DNA from: a virus
Length of the DNA stretch: 35,173 nt
IMG/VR virus record: IMGVR_UViG_3300023174_000392
Span: 1-35,173 of that record
Direction: 5' to 3' (one strand)
Both the position numbers and the translations under genes were made by a program. Positions 5,423 to 12,213 of the stretch are shown one piece after another (position 1 is the stretch's first letter; the number at the start of each line of letters is the position of its first letter). Under the pieces are notes generated by a model. That model made no database searches and was not told where the DNA came from. It saw only the letters and a list, made by a program, of their open reading frames with translations.

Positions 5423-6014
5423 TTTGACCTCTTAGCATAATATTTGTTGCTGCCATATTGCTATGCTGATAAAAAACTGGCTTCTTTAATGCATAAATAT
5501 TAAAATATTTTTGTACTAAAGCAAAACCCTGATCAATATGCTGGTTATTATCTCCAGACCATTTAGCAATTTTTCTTGCTAAGTCTATATACTCTGGTGA
5601 TATGTAAAGTATTGCATGTGTTGCAAGCATCCCATTTATTTTATAAATTCCCTGAAATTTTTCATGTCTTTCATACTCAAGATTATTTAGTTTTGATTGA
5701 CTATTAAGAAAACCCCATCCAGATAGGCCAAGATATAAAGCATCAGCATCGTCAGGTATTTCAATTATATATGAGTCATTTTTAATGACGCAATCATCTT
5801 CAAGAATAATGGTTGGTTCATTCATATTTTGCAATATATTATAGTGAGACTTTGCACAACCCGCCATAGGTTTTTTAGGCATAGCAACGCCTGGAAGTCT
5901 TGAGTACTCTTTAAATCCAACGTCTTTGCCAAGCTGAATCATATCAACATTTCTATCTTTATGTTTATCCATATTAATATAAAATGTTGGAAAATTTCTT
6001 AAATCAATTTTCAC
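5415..6014 (-). CDS. Glycosyltransferase family 25-like
   Basis: This starts with GTG (6014-6012), inside the end of the preceding glycosyltransferase gene, and gives 199 residues. FYINMDKHKDRN at the N-terminus, GVAMPKKPMAGCAKSHYNI and the metal-binding TIILEDDCVI are hallmarks of GT25 (LPS glycosyltransferase) proteins. The later NQHIDQGFALV also fits the family. GT25 enzymes transfer galactose or other sugars to lipopolysaccharide-type or protein acceptors. It overlaps both neighbouring glycosyltransferases, so the three are probably translated together. Confidence 0.85.
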   Translation of the reverse strand: MKIDLRNFPTFYINMDKHKDRNVDMIQLGKDVGFKEYSRLPGVAMPKKPMAGCAKSHYNILQNMNEPTIILEDDCVIKNDSYIIEIPDDADALYLGLSGWGFLNSQSKLNNLEYERHEKFQGIYKINGMLATHAILYISPEYIDLARKIAKWSGDNNQHIDQGFALVQKYFNIYALKKPVFYQHSNMAATNIMLRGQNG

Positions 6015-6720
6015 TGGATAAATTTCCTTTTATTATATATTTGTCTGCAAATTCTTGTTTTTCTTTTACTAAATTTTTTGCTGTTGCATAATCATCATGA
6101 ATAAATCTAATATCTGTTTCAAGTAATTTAATATCATATCCTGCAATTTCTTTTGAAAAATATGATATCCATAAGTCATCAAGTACATAATATTTTTTAG
6201 GACAGGTAAAAAACTTTTCATGTAAAAATAATTTAGAATTACAGATAAGTCCTCCCCCACCAGCATAATTCCCTGACTGATCTGGTTTTAATGGTATTTT
6301 TTTCCAGTAATCATCAATAATATTATGTGCATAAAAAGATTTTATAACATTGTCTTCATACTGATCATAACAATCTTGGATGAAAGTTGTTGGTATTTTT
6401 TGATCATCATCAATGAATATAATTTTTTCATATCCTTGCTTTGCAAGAGTTTTGGCTAGAAATATTCTGCTAAAAATACTTTTCTTGTTGTAATCTTCTT
6501 TTATAAATATATTAAATCTAGAGTGTTCTGCAAACTTTCTTGTTTTTCCTAATATGCGCCTATCACCATTTGAATTATCTGATATATAAAAATCAAAATC
6601 TAAATTTGTTTGATTATTTAAATCATCATAAGTTGTAGGCAGGTTTTTATATCTAAGATATGTGCACATTATTACTGCAGTCTTAGACTTAGGTTTAATT
6701 TTATTTTGAAGTATATACAT
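6004..6720 (-). CDS. Glycosyltransferase family 2-like
   Basis: I chose ATG at 6720 (MYILQNKIKPKSK) over a TTG at 6732; GGA stands about eight bases upstream. The 238-residue protein has TAVIMCTYLRYKNL (GT2 N-terminal strand), YISDNSNG, and the metal-binding KIIFIDDDQKIP (DDD). It then has YAGGGGLICNSKLF and DDLWISYFSKE (acceptor-side acidic motif). This is the first gene of the glycosylation cluster. A hairpin between 6739 and 6767 separates it from the gene upstream, so it may have its own unidentified promoter or depend on read-through. Confidence 0.82.
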   Translation of the reverse strand: MYILQNKIKPKSKTAVIMCTYLRYKNLPTTYDDLNNQTNLDFDFYISDNSNGDRRILGKTRKFAEHSRFNIFIKEDYNKKSIFSRIFLAKTLAKQGYEKIIFIDDDQKIPTTFIQDCYDQYEDNVIKSFYAHNIIDDYWKKIPLKPDQSGNYAGGGGLICNSKLFLHEKFFTCPKKYYVLDDLWISYFSKEIAGYDIKLLETDIRFIHDDYATAKNLVKEKQEFADKYIIKGNLSSEN

Positions 6721-6738
6721 AGTGGCATCCAAGAAAGA

Positions 6739-6767
6739 GAGGGATAAGCCAATTAGACATATCCCTC
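6739..6767 (-). terminator. Possible weak intrinsic terminator
   Basis: Inverted repeat GAGGGATA / TATCCCTC (6739-6746 and 6760-6767), an 8-bp stem with a 13-base loop. On the minus strand it is followed by TCTTTCTT, a mixed T-rich run. It stands after the stop of the holin-like gene (6777) and before the glycosyltransferase cluster. The long loop and broken T-run make it a weak or attenuating terminator. Confidence 0.45.
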
Positions 6768-6776
6768 CCTAAAGAA

Positions 6777-7046
6777 TTACTTCTTCTTTACTGGAGCTTT
6801 CTTAGCAGGAGCCTTCTTGACTACCTTAGCGCTCTTTAGAGCCTTATCCACGGCCTTTACATCTGGCAAGCGACCAAATGCTGCGTCATTTGGATTAACT
6901 GCTCTCAAAACCACTGGCACGATAGCACCAAGAAGTGAGTATGCAAGTGTTTGAGGATCTGTGATCCCAGCAGCATACATCGCTGTACCTGCACCGAGTG
7001 CTGATCTTGCATATGATGCAAGTGCTTGCTTAATTTGTTCGTTCAT
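6777..7046 (-). CDS. Holin-like membrane protein with Lys-rich tail
   Basis: The start at 7046 (MNEQIKQALASYARSALGAG) is set by a strong TAGGAGG site; a longer frame upstream lacks one. In 89 residues there are two hydrophobic stretches (ALGAGTAMYAAG and AYSLLGAIVPVVLRAV), then NPNDAAFGRLPDV and a basic tail KKAPAKKAPVKKK. The 'R.LNP.D.AFGR' type sequence is familiar from putative holins of environmental phages. A holin would permeabilise the cytoplasmic membrane for lysis. The endolysin gene is 5 kb away, so the assignment rests on topology and family memory. Confidence 0.6.
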   Translation of the reverse strand: MNEQIKQALASYARSALGAGTAMYAAGITDPQTLAYSLLGAIVPVVLRAVNPNDAAFGRLPDVKAVDKALKSAKVVKKAPAKKAPVKKK

Positions 7047-7054
7047 TTTTCCTC

Positions 7055-7213
7055 CTAGGATATTACATTTGTTAGTACTGTGAAGCCAATCCATAGACCA
7101 ATAATTCCTGCGACTCCCGCAAAAACTGGTGGTGCTGGGACTGGCAATTTGAATGCAGCAAATACTACACCGCATCCAAAACCTGTTAGTGTTGATAGAA
7201 TAATGTCTTTCAT
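7055..7213 (-). CDS. XapX-like small membrane protein
   Basis: The minus-strand frame from 7213 gives 52 residues: MKDIILSTLTGFGCGVVFAAF, then KLPVPAPPVFAGVAGIIGLW and a final hydrophobic stretch. The 'lPvPAPPvfaGvaGiiGl' core is the XapX domain signature (family memory), a two-helix membrane module of unknown function. AGAGGAAAA precedes the ATG. It overlaps the upstream gene by 4 bases and lies just before the holin-like gene, a position compatible with a lysis accessory protein. Confidence 0.75.
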   Translation of the reverse strand: MKDIILSTLTGFGCGVVFAAFKLPVPAPPVFAGVAGIIGLWIGFTVLTNVIS

Positions 7214-7629
7214 TTATTTTCCTCTACTGGTAATAGTTTTACAAGATCTTTGTAAGACTTAGATATCTGAAGCATTGCTGCATAGTCTGGTCTTTCTGTT
7301 GAAATAGTGTCGCCATATTTATCAAAATGAACAATATGTGAATCCACATCGCTAATAAATTTTGATAGACCAGATTGTACTTCTTCTATATACTGGTATG
7401 CCCAGTCACGAGAATCAGAAAGAAACTTAACAAAGTTTTCTCTATGAACATTCTCATCATCTTTTATTTGAGAAGCCTCAATTTCATTTACATATTTTTC
7501 AAGAACAAGCATATCAATAAATAATTTTTCATACTGTTTACGAATCTTGGTAAAACTATATGATAAGGTTAAATATCCAACACTTATTGAGAATAAGCAT
7601 GTTGAAAGAATAACAATAGCCATATTCAT
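7210..7629 (-). CDS. Membrane-anchored helical protein
   Basis: Of 139 residues, 4-23 (AIVILSTCLFSISVGYLTLSY) form one N-terminal membrane segment. The rest is charged and largely helical (FTKIRKQYEKLFIDMLVLEKYV, then SRDWAYQYIEEVQSGLSKF), likely coiled. The topology is spanin- or chaperone-like, but Gram-positive phages have no spanins. No known family was recognised. It lies one base from the upstream gene (TAATG-type junction) and overlaps the XapX-like gene. Confidence 0.75.
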   Translation of the reverse strand: MNMAIVILSTCLFSISVGYLTLSYSFTKIRKQYEKLFIDMLVLEKYVNEIEASQIKDDENVHRENFVKFLSDSRDWAYQYIEEVQSGLSKFISDVDSHIVHFDKYGDTISTERPDYAAMLQISKSYKDLVKLLPVEENK

Positions 7630-7859
7630 TATTTAACTGCCTCTCTAGTTACTAAAACAATTGCCCCATTTTGTTCAAGAACTTCTTTAATTTTTGCTAC
7701 ATACTGAATTGCTTTAATCTTTTCATCATGCACCATAGGAATAAAGTCATATTCATTAAGTTTAATGGTTAAAAATTGTTCATTATCAATTATATTTATT
7801 CCAAAGTTTTTTGGAGGAATAATTGAGTGTACTGCTCTACGCATTTGATCTGTATACAT
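7629..7859 (-). CDS. Hypothetical phage protein
   Basis: Seventy-six residues (MYTDQMRRAVHSIIPPKNFGINIIDNE, then FLTIKLNEYDFIPMVHDEKIKAIQYV), an alpha/beta mixture with no Cys. Comparable short proteins are widespread in environmental phages without assigned function. It sits in a run of one-base junctions at 7629 and 7859, which supports translation and the chosen start. Confidence 0.75.
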   Translation of the reverse strand: MYTDQMRRAVHSIIPPKNFGINIIDNEQFLTIKLNEYDFIPMVHDEKIKAIQYVAKIKEVLEQNGAIVLVTREAVK

Positions 7860-8158
7860 TATTTTTCTCCATTATCTGTATAACGAAATAAATCTTCAAG
7901 ACAAGTAAACCCTGCATCTTTATCAATCTCTAGAGACTTTAGCAATATAACCCAAGTTTCTTCAATATAACCTTTTGCAATATCTGTAGGTGTTACCAAC
8001 TCAGAATCAATTAAAAAAGCAAGTGGTAAACCTAGATCATTATAAGAAATAAAGTCTTCAAATGTTTTTTCATGCTTATGGTTTATCCATAGCTCAGCAA
8101 GAATTGAACAAGCATCTTCAAAAGATGTTAGTTCGTTTCCATCGTCAAAGCTTGCCAT
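7859..8158 (-). CDS. Hypothetical protein
   Basis: Ninety-nine residues, acidic and helical (LTSFEDACSILAELWINHKHEKTFEDFISYNDLGLPLAFLI), ending in TCLEDLFRYTDNGEK. The N-terminal codons overlap the WhiB-like gene by 31 bases. No family was recognised. The tight spacing with both neighbours suggests co-translation. Confidence 0.72.
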   Translation of the reverse strand: MASFDDGNELTSFEDACSILAELWINHKHEKTFEDFISYNDLGLPLAFLIDSELVTPTDIAKGYIEETWVILLKSLEIDKDAGFTCLEDLFRYTDNGEK

Positions 8159-8415
8159 ATTTTACCCCATTGATTTTTATTTTTGTGTTTATTAAATTCT
8201 TTTGAAACTTCTCCACCTTCTAAGTATACACCACCCCAAACGCCCCATTCTTTTCCAGATACTCCGTTAGCAAAACATATTTTTGCAACGGGACAAGAAG
8301 CGCAGAAATCATCTATATTAGACCTTAGACCAACATCATCTTCATATTTGTCAAAGTATAGATTAGTATCTAAACCTAAACATTTTGCTTCATCTTTCCA
8401 TAAATGCTGTTTCAC
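8128..8415 (-). CDS. whiB: WhiB-family iron-sulfur regulator
   Basis: This starts with GTG at 8415, overlapping the previous TGA by 4 bases. Among 95 residues, C12, C38, C41 and C47 give the WhiB pattern C-xn-C-x2-C-x5-C (FCASCPVAKIC), which binds a 4Fe-4S cluster. It is followed by the G-V-W-G-G turn (residues 58-62) and a basic C-terminus. WhiB proteins occur only in Actinobacteria and their phages and act by binding the primary sigma factor, so this is the strongest host marker in the window. Phage WhiB proteins can down-regulate host whiB genes and affect superinfection; that role is inferred here. Confidence 0.93.
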   Translation of the reverse strand: MKQHLWKDEAKCLGLDTNLYFDKYEDDVGLRSNIDDFCASCPVAKICFANGVSGKEWGVWGGVYLEGGEVSKEFNKHKNKNQWGKIWQALTMETN

Positions 8416-9116
8416 TTAAATGACTTTCTATAATGGATATTCTTTTTATAAAATCCCGAAAAAACTCTATTTGATTCATGATCTAGTTGAGCTGCAATAT
8501 TATCAAGATCTTCATCTTTTTCTGCTTTCCAATTTTCGCTTTTGAATGGTATTATTTGAACATATGGAGTACCTGCGGGAATTAATCCTCTAAAATCTTT
8601 TTTAAGCCAAAAAGAAAATTTACCATTCCATTTTACTCCACGATCAACTATCCCAGACACTGTAGTAAATGGAAGATCAAAACGGTTTAGGGGATGAGTA
8701 AACAATGCAGAGTATCCCTTTGGAAGCTCTAGTCCATACGGAAACTTCCATGCCCAGTGTAACTCATAATGACCTGCTGGAACGGGAAGATTTTGAGTTG
8801 TTTTTCTAAGCAGTAATGGATCTGGACCAACGTTCCAACTTACAAAAGGAACATCTGTGCCATCTTCTGGATCTCCCACAAAAATATCTTGATGCGTTGA
8901 GGCGATATATCCTGTAGTTAAAGAGTCTAAAAAAGGAATACAATTTTTAAAAGTTAAAGAACGTTTTAAGATATTAATTCCTTCATGATCTGAAGTATCA
9001 ACCTTTTTTTGCCACCATTCAGGCATAAAATTAGAAGCAGGTTTTGGAATATCTTTTATGTATTTTGCATCTGGACTATTAATAGTCGGTATATTAAAAA
9101 TTATTTTTTTTGTCAT
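8412..9116 (-). CDS. Conserved phage protein, function unknown
   Basis: 234 residues rich in Trp, Pro and Phe: FNIPTINSPDAKYI, PASNFMPEWWQKKV, PFVSWNVGPDPLLLRKT, GHYELHWAWKFPYG, and a later VQIIPFKSENWKAE. The sequence suggests a beta-rich fold. The 'P.PEWW' and 'iPFk.e.Wk' features recall a protein common in marine and freshwater phages (DUF6065-like, from memory and uncertain). It overlaps the WhiB-like gene by 4 bases. No catalytic motif was seen. Confidence 0.75.
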   Translation of the reverse strand: MTKKIIFNIPTINSPDAKYIKDIPKPASNFMPEWWQKKVDTSDHEGINILKRSLTFKNCIPFLDSLTTGYIASTHQDIFVGDPEDGTDVPFVSWNVGPDPLLLRKTTQNLPVPAGHYELHWAWKFPYGLELPKGYSALFTHPLNRFDLPFTTVSGIVDRGVKWNGKFSFWLKKDFRGLIPAGTPYVQIIPFKSENWKAEKDEDLDNIAAQLDHESNRVFSGFYKKNIHYRKSFK

Positions 9117-9118
9117 TT

Positions 9119-9328
9119 TTACACCGAATACTTATTTGGAATATCCCAGCCTTTTTCATCTACTTTATAAATCTTATGTAGATACCATTGACCATTAATT
9201 CTGATGCCTTGTGGAGATGTACGAGCAATGTCTGACTTCTTAAGATCTAAAACATTCCATCCATCCCAGCGAAGATTATGATTCTTCTTGACAATTTTTT
9301 CCATTATGTCTAATTTGTTTACAATCAT
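9119..9328 (-). CDS. Small conserved phage protein
   Basis: Sixty-nine residues: MIVNKLDIMEKIVKKNHNLRWDGWNVLDLK, then GIRINGQWYLHKIYKVDEKGWDIPNKYSV. The 'LRWDGW.V' and 'GW.IP.K' features recur in actinophage proteins of unknown function (family memory). It lies two bases upstream of the 234-residue gene's ATG, so the two are probably an operon. No enzymatic motif was seen. Confidence 0.75.
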   Translation of the reverse strand: MIVNKLDIMEKIVKKNHNLRWDGWNVLDLKKSDIARTSPQGIRINGQWYLHKIYKVDEKGWDIPNKYSV

Positions 9329-9336
9329 TTTTATCC

Positions 9337-9699
9337 TTAATATCTGTAAATTCCGACCTCAATATTTTTGAGTTCGGCTGAAGCTACTAACTTTGATACT
9401 GGTTCCTTTGGTTTACTTAAAAAAGCAAGATAACTTACATAATCCATGTTTTCTTCAATATAAGAAGCAGGCACTTTAAAGAACTTAATCTTTTTGCCTC
9501 TAGCCTTCATGCCTCTTTCAGATAAATTAGAAAACTCAGATACCATTGAGTTCACTCTTGCAGGACCTGCTGAGTAAATCAAAAATTCTTTATCTTCATC
9601 TTTCATTGCGGACATAGCAACGCCCATTGCACGAAGAAAGACTTGATAATCATCAAAGTCCTTAGTTCCCTGCACTGCTACTATCATTACCATTTCCAT
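9337..9699 (-). CDS. Putative SLOG/DUF2493-like protein
   Basis: 120 residues (alternative in-frame ATGs at 9693 and 9687). The N-terminus IVAVQGTKDFDDYQVFLRAM, the middle DKEFLIYSAGPARVNSMVSEFS and KKIKFFKVPASYI follow the plan of SLOG/YspA-like (DUF2493) proteins: a strand with a G[ST]...F.D turn, a second strand before a G-rich nucleotide-binding turn, then a strand with P. Such proteins bind nucleotides or nucleotide-derived ligands and appear in phage and defence contexts. The assignment is by pattern only. Confidence 0.6.
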   Translation of the reverse strand: MEMVMIVAVQGTKDFDDYQVFLRAMGVAMSAMKDEDKEFLIYSAGPARVNSMVSEFSNLSERGMKARGKKIKFFKVPASYIEENMDYVSYLAFLSKPKEPVSKLVASAELKNIEVGIYRY

Positions 9700-10075
9700 T
9701 CTTTAGGTTATCCAAAATGAATAACATCTTATCAATATCTTTTTTTGACATATTTGTTGTATCAACTGGATTTGTAGTATCTATATTGACACTATTACCA
9801 ATTGCATCGGCACAATAAAATATATTATTATTCACCCAATATGCCTTTCCCTCTATAAAGATAACCTTAACAGTACTTTTCTCAAGATGATTTAATGCTT
9901 GAGAATTTTGTATAGGTTTTTCATATAAAGTTTTTGGAAGAAAATCTTTTATCATTAAATGCACACTGCTTTGGCTGTATGTAATTTTTGGAAAAGCTTT
10001 AGTTTTTCTCCCTCTATAAAGTATATATGAGGTTAGCAGCAATGTCAAGCTAATAGCCACAAAATACTTAATCAT
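9662..10075 (-). CDS. Membrane-anchored hypothetical protein
   Basis: 137 residues. The N-terminus IKYFVAISLTLLLTSYILYRGRK is one transmembrane segment with a basic stop. The middle carries KVIFIEGKAYWVNNNIFYCADAIG, and the C-terminal part NTTNMSKKDIDKMLFILDNLKNGNGND is polar. It overlaps the next gene by 38 bases, which is long but plausible here. No known family was recognised. Such proteins are often membrane-attached helpers of phage development. Confidence 0.7.
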   Translation of the reverse strand: MIKYFVAISLTLLLTSYILYRGRKTKAFPKITYSQSSVHLMIKDFLPKTLYEKPIQNSQALNHLEKSTVKVIFIEGKAYWVNNNIFYCADAIGNSVNIDTTNPVDTTNMSKKDIDKMLFILDNLKNGNGNDSSSAGN

Positions 10076-10087
10076 TTTTATTTTATT

Positions 10088-10651
10088 TTATTTATAAAAT
10101 GGGCTTAAGTCAAGAACAGATCCACCCCAGACAGTATGGTATCTCTTACCTACAGAATTATCATACGCATCCATTGTGTCTGGCTTTGTTGCTTCAAACT
10201 CTGCATCTTTACCATTGCCAATATTATTTGGTGAGCATGCAGGACAATCTGGACAATCACAGTTCATTGCTTTGCATGTTTCGCATCCACAGTCTTTGTA
10301 TCCTTCAGATGTTACTTGTTGTTCTTGAGGTGTTCCGCCAGGAATTTCCTCAACCATTTGCTTAATTACTGACGCTAATTCTTTAATTTGATCTGCTGCT
10401 GACATTTCCATTCCGCTTCCTCCTGTTGAAACTACTCCACCACCCATATTCATTCCTGAGTGTGAATCGCCTATTCCGCTTCTGCGTCTTCCATACCGAA
10501 TAACATCTTCCTTGGAAGCATCTGGTACATTAGCATACAAAGCTCTTACTTGTGCTGCTGCCTTACCTTTAGTGGGATGAGTACCGACAGTTTTACCTTT
10601 GTCATCAACAACGGCATACTGCGATCCTGATCGTTCAATGTGATATGGCAT
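10088..10651 (-). CDS. Phage structural-type protein with Cys cluster
   Basis: 187 residues. The N-terminal 42 residues (MPYHIERSGSQYAVVDDKGKT, THPTKGKAAAQVRALYANVP) match a module common at the start of phage head or minor structural proteins. There follow a Gly/Met-rich linker, a helix (SAADQIKELASVIKQMVEEIP), and a dense Cys run CGCETCKAMNCDCPDCPAC near residue 120. An extended -10 promoter at 10677-10685 and an AGGAG site give it its own leadered transcript. The cysteines may bind metal or crosslink; that is untested. Confidence 0.75.
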   Translation of the reverse strand: MPYHIERSGSQYAVVDDKGKTVGTHPTKGKAAAQVRALYANVPDASKEDVIRYGRRRSGIGDSHSGMNMGGGVVSTGGSGMEMSAADQIKELASVIKQMVEEIPGGTPQEQQVTSEGYKDCGCETCKAMNCDCPDCPACSPNNIGNGKDAEFEATKPDTMDAYDNSVGKRYHTVWGGSVLDLSPFYK

Positions 10652-10676
10652 AGTTTTCTCCTATTTCTATAATACG

Positions 10677-10685
10677 ATTATAGCA
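10677..10685 (-). promoter_or_regulatory. Extended -10 promoter for the Cys-cluster protein
   Basis: TGC-TATAAT on the minus strand. Transcription should start near 10670, leaving a leader of about 20 bases with AGGAG before the ATG at 10651. The element lies in the short gap before this gene, touching the upstream gene's end. Confidence 0.6.
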
Positions 10686-10687
10686 GA

Positions 10688-11014
10688 TTACTTAAGAAGA
10701 AGTCTCTTTATTTCAGCCAAAGCATATTTATGCTCTGCAGAAAGACCTTCAATTTGCTCTTTATCCAAGGCTTTCTCTGTAATAACTACCAAGGGATCTT
10801 CCGATAGTAAGTCTATATCTAAAAATCCCTGTTCCCAGAGATACATAATGTCACGGTTGACCTCATTTAGATGTTCTTGGTATAGTTCTGGCATTATTTC
10901 TTTTATTTTTTCACTAAAAGAATACAGTGGCTGACCTGTTTCTGAGTCAATTCCTGCAATTTCAATTGCCCCGCTAAGAATTAATGATTCAATTGTTTGA
11001 TCAACTGGATCCAT
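10688..11014 (-). CDS. Hypothetical phage protein (winged-helix-like)
   Basis: 108 residues, acidic and helical: MDPVDQTIESLILSGAIEIAGIDSETGQPLYSFSEKIKEIMPELYQE, then VNRDIMYLWEQGFLDIDLLSE and AEHKYALAEIKRLLLK. The helix-turn-strand layout in the first half resembles a winged helix, and similar proteins are found beside head genes in environmental phages. Its start overlaps the thioredoxin gene by 14 bases. Confidence 0.75.
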   Translation of the reverse strand: MDPVDQTIESLILSGAIEIAGIDSETGQPLYSFSEKIKEIMPELYQEHLNEVNRDIMYLWEQGFLDIDLLSEDPLVVITEKALDKEQIEGLSAEHKYALAEIKRLLLK

Positions 11015-11258
11015 GTATAAACTCTTCTAATTGTTCTCTGGTTTTAGCTCCGTTTATACGGCGTATTTCTTTACCATCTTCAATTAAAATAAATGTTGGA
11101 ATTGCCCTAATCTCAAACTGTTTGCATAGTTCTCCATTATCATCGGCATCAATGTACTGGAATTTGGCTACGCCTTCTCTATCTAGATCTTCAACAATAG
11201 GACGTACCCTTTTGCAGGGATTACACCATTCAGCAGTGAAATATAAGATATGACTCAT
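11001..11258 (-). CDS. trx: Thioredoxin-like protein
   Basis: Eighty-five residues, a short single thioredoxin fold. The active site is W11-C12-N13-P14-C15 and the cis-proline is P54 in the RAIPTF segment; both catalytic cysteines are present. Such proteins reduce disulfides in the cytoplasm. Phage thioredoxins can support ribonucleotide reductase or polymerase processivity, but no reductase gene is visible here. It overlaps the nuclease gene by 4 bases (ATGA) and the next gene by 14, so all are one operon. No signal peptide. Confidence 0.9.
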   Translation of the reverse strand: MSHILYFTAEWCNPCKRVRPIVEDLDREGVAKFQYIDADDNGELCKQFEIRAIPTFILIEDGKEIRRINGAKTREQLEEFIHGSS

Positions 11259-11662
11259 TTGCCACTCTTTGCTCTTGCTTTGGCAAGCGCATCAAAATCT
11301 TTAATTTTGGTATCGCCTAAATATCCCCAAGCATACCCATCATTAATCATCTTATTATTTATAGACTCAGACTCTCCATTAATATAAACCCATCCAAGAA
11401 TACGACCATATTTTTCAGATGAGTCCATCTTTTCTGTACGAATGATAACAGACTTAGCATCTTTTAGTTGTTTCTTTAGATATTCTTTTGCTTCAAGTCC
11501 AAGAACTTTCTCAGCCTTATCAGATGTGCGGGACTCAGGGGTATCAATACCAGCAAGTCTTACACGAGATGCAAATAAAATATCAAACCCCAAGTCAATA
11601 AGAACATCAATGGTATCTCCATCTACTACATTCTCTACTTTTCTTACATAGTATTCATACAT
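11255..11662 (-). CDS. Staphylococcal nuclease-like (SNase) protein
   Basis: 135 residues. VENVVDGDTIDV and RVRLAGIDTPES carry the metal-binding Asp and the catalytic Arg and Glu; EKYGRILGWVYI supplies the second catalytic Arg. The fold is a complete OB-type SNase domain with an alpha-helical end (NNKMINDGYAWGYLG). Unlike secreted SNases it has no signal peptide, so it would act in the cytoplasm, perhaps degrading host DNA or processing phage DNA. It lies directly after a small basic protein gene and before thioredoxin. Confidence 0.9.
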   Translation of the reverse strand: MYEYYVRKVENVVDGDTIDVLIDLGFDILFASRVRLAGIDTPESRTSDKAEKVLGLEAKEYLKKQLKDAKSVIIRTEKMDSSEKYGRILGWVYINGESESINNKMINDGYAWGYLGDTKIKDFDALAKARAKSGK

Positions 11663-11806
11663 TTACTTTGATCCCTTTGCTTTTTGACCTCTATAACCAG
11701 TCTTTTTTTTGTTCATTGAGCCTGGCTTTTTGTATCCTCCACCATTTGGAGTTGCTGCAATTCTTTGTTCTAAAGCTTTTGCAATTTTATCGTGATGTTT
11801 TCCCAT
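11663..11806 (-). CDS. 47-residue basic protein
   Basis: The minus-strand frame from 11806 begins MGKHHDKIAKALEQRIAATPNGGG and ends in the very basic KKKTGYRGQKAKGSK. It is linked by a one-base TAATG overlap to the upstream gene, and its stop directly abuts the SNase ATG. The charge suggests nucleic-acid or capsid interaction. Short basic proteins of this type are seen in actinophages, but I cannot name a family. Confidence 0.68.
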   Translation of the reverse strand: MGKHHDKIAKALEQRIAATPNGGGYKKPGSMNKKKTGYRGQKAKGSK

Positions 11807-12030
11807 TATTCTGCTAACCTTGCTCTCTCATCAATAATTTGAACCATAAATTTCATCATTTTATCATATCCCACAGCATCATCAATTACTTTATTGTAGT
11901 GATGAGAGCAGAAAAGAAGTTCTCCAACATTTCCAATTACTTTAACATATGCTTGAGCAGCACATCTATCACAACGATCTGTTGCATCTAAAAGCCAAAC
12001 TTGCTCTTCTTGTTCAATCATTGTATTCAT
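11806..12030 (-). CDS. DUF7455-like zinc protein
   Basis: Seventy-four residues. TDRCDRCAAQAYVKVIGNVGELLFCSHHYNK has the Cx2C...CxHH ligands and the 'RCDRCgAqAyv.v....geLlFC.HH' signature of a small protein family typical of Actinobacteria and their phages (DUF7455, from memory). Function is unknown; the fold is probably a zinc ribbon. It supports the host assignment. Alternative ATG at 12021. Confidence 0.82.
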   Translation of the reverse strand: MNTMIEQEEQVWLLDATDRCDRCAAQAYVKVIGNVGELLFCSHHYNKVIDDAVGYDKMMKFMVQIIDERARLAE

Positions 12031-12036
12031 ATTGTA

Positions 12037-12213
12037 CTACTTCTTTCTGTTGTCTGTGCTATAAAAACCACTACCGTTAAAGACTACGCCAGGGGATTGC
12101 CACTGACGTTGCATATTTACATTACAGCACACTGGCTCTGTACTATCGCCAAAATCTCTTTTGTATTCAATAGTAGAAGAGCACAGTGTGCATCTGTAAT
12201 CATAAATAGGCAT
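12037..12213 (-). CDS. FmdB-type zinc-ribbon protein
   Basis: The frame from 12213 gives 58 residues beginning MPIYDYRCTLCSSTIEYKRDFGD with a second Cys pair (VCCN), then QRQWQSPGVVFNGSGFYSTD. 'MPiYdYrC..C' with the late 'GvvF.GsGfYstD' is diagnostic for the FmdB/CxxC regulatory family. Its role in phages is unknown. It overlaps the endolysin stop by one base (TAATG) and was too short to be obvious among longer frames. Confidence 0.88.
   Translation of the reverse strand: MPIYDYRCTLCSSTIEYKRDFGDSTEPVCCNVNMQRQWQSPGVVFNGSGFYSTDNRKK

Noticed and set aside
10099-10365. 88-codon plus-strand frame with Cys/His residues
   Set aside because: It is the antisense of the Cys-cluster protein; no ribosome site or promoter.
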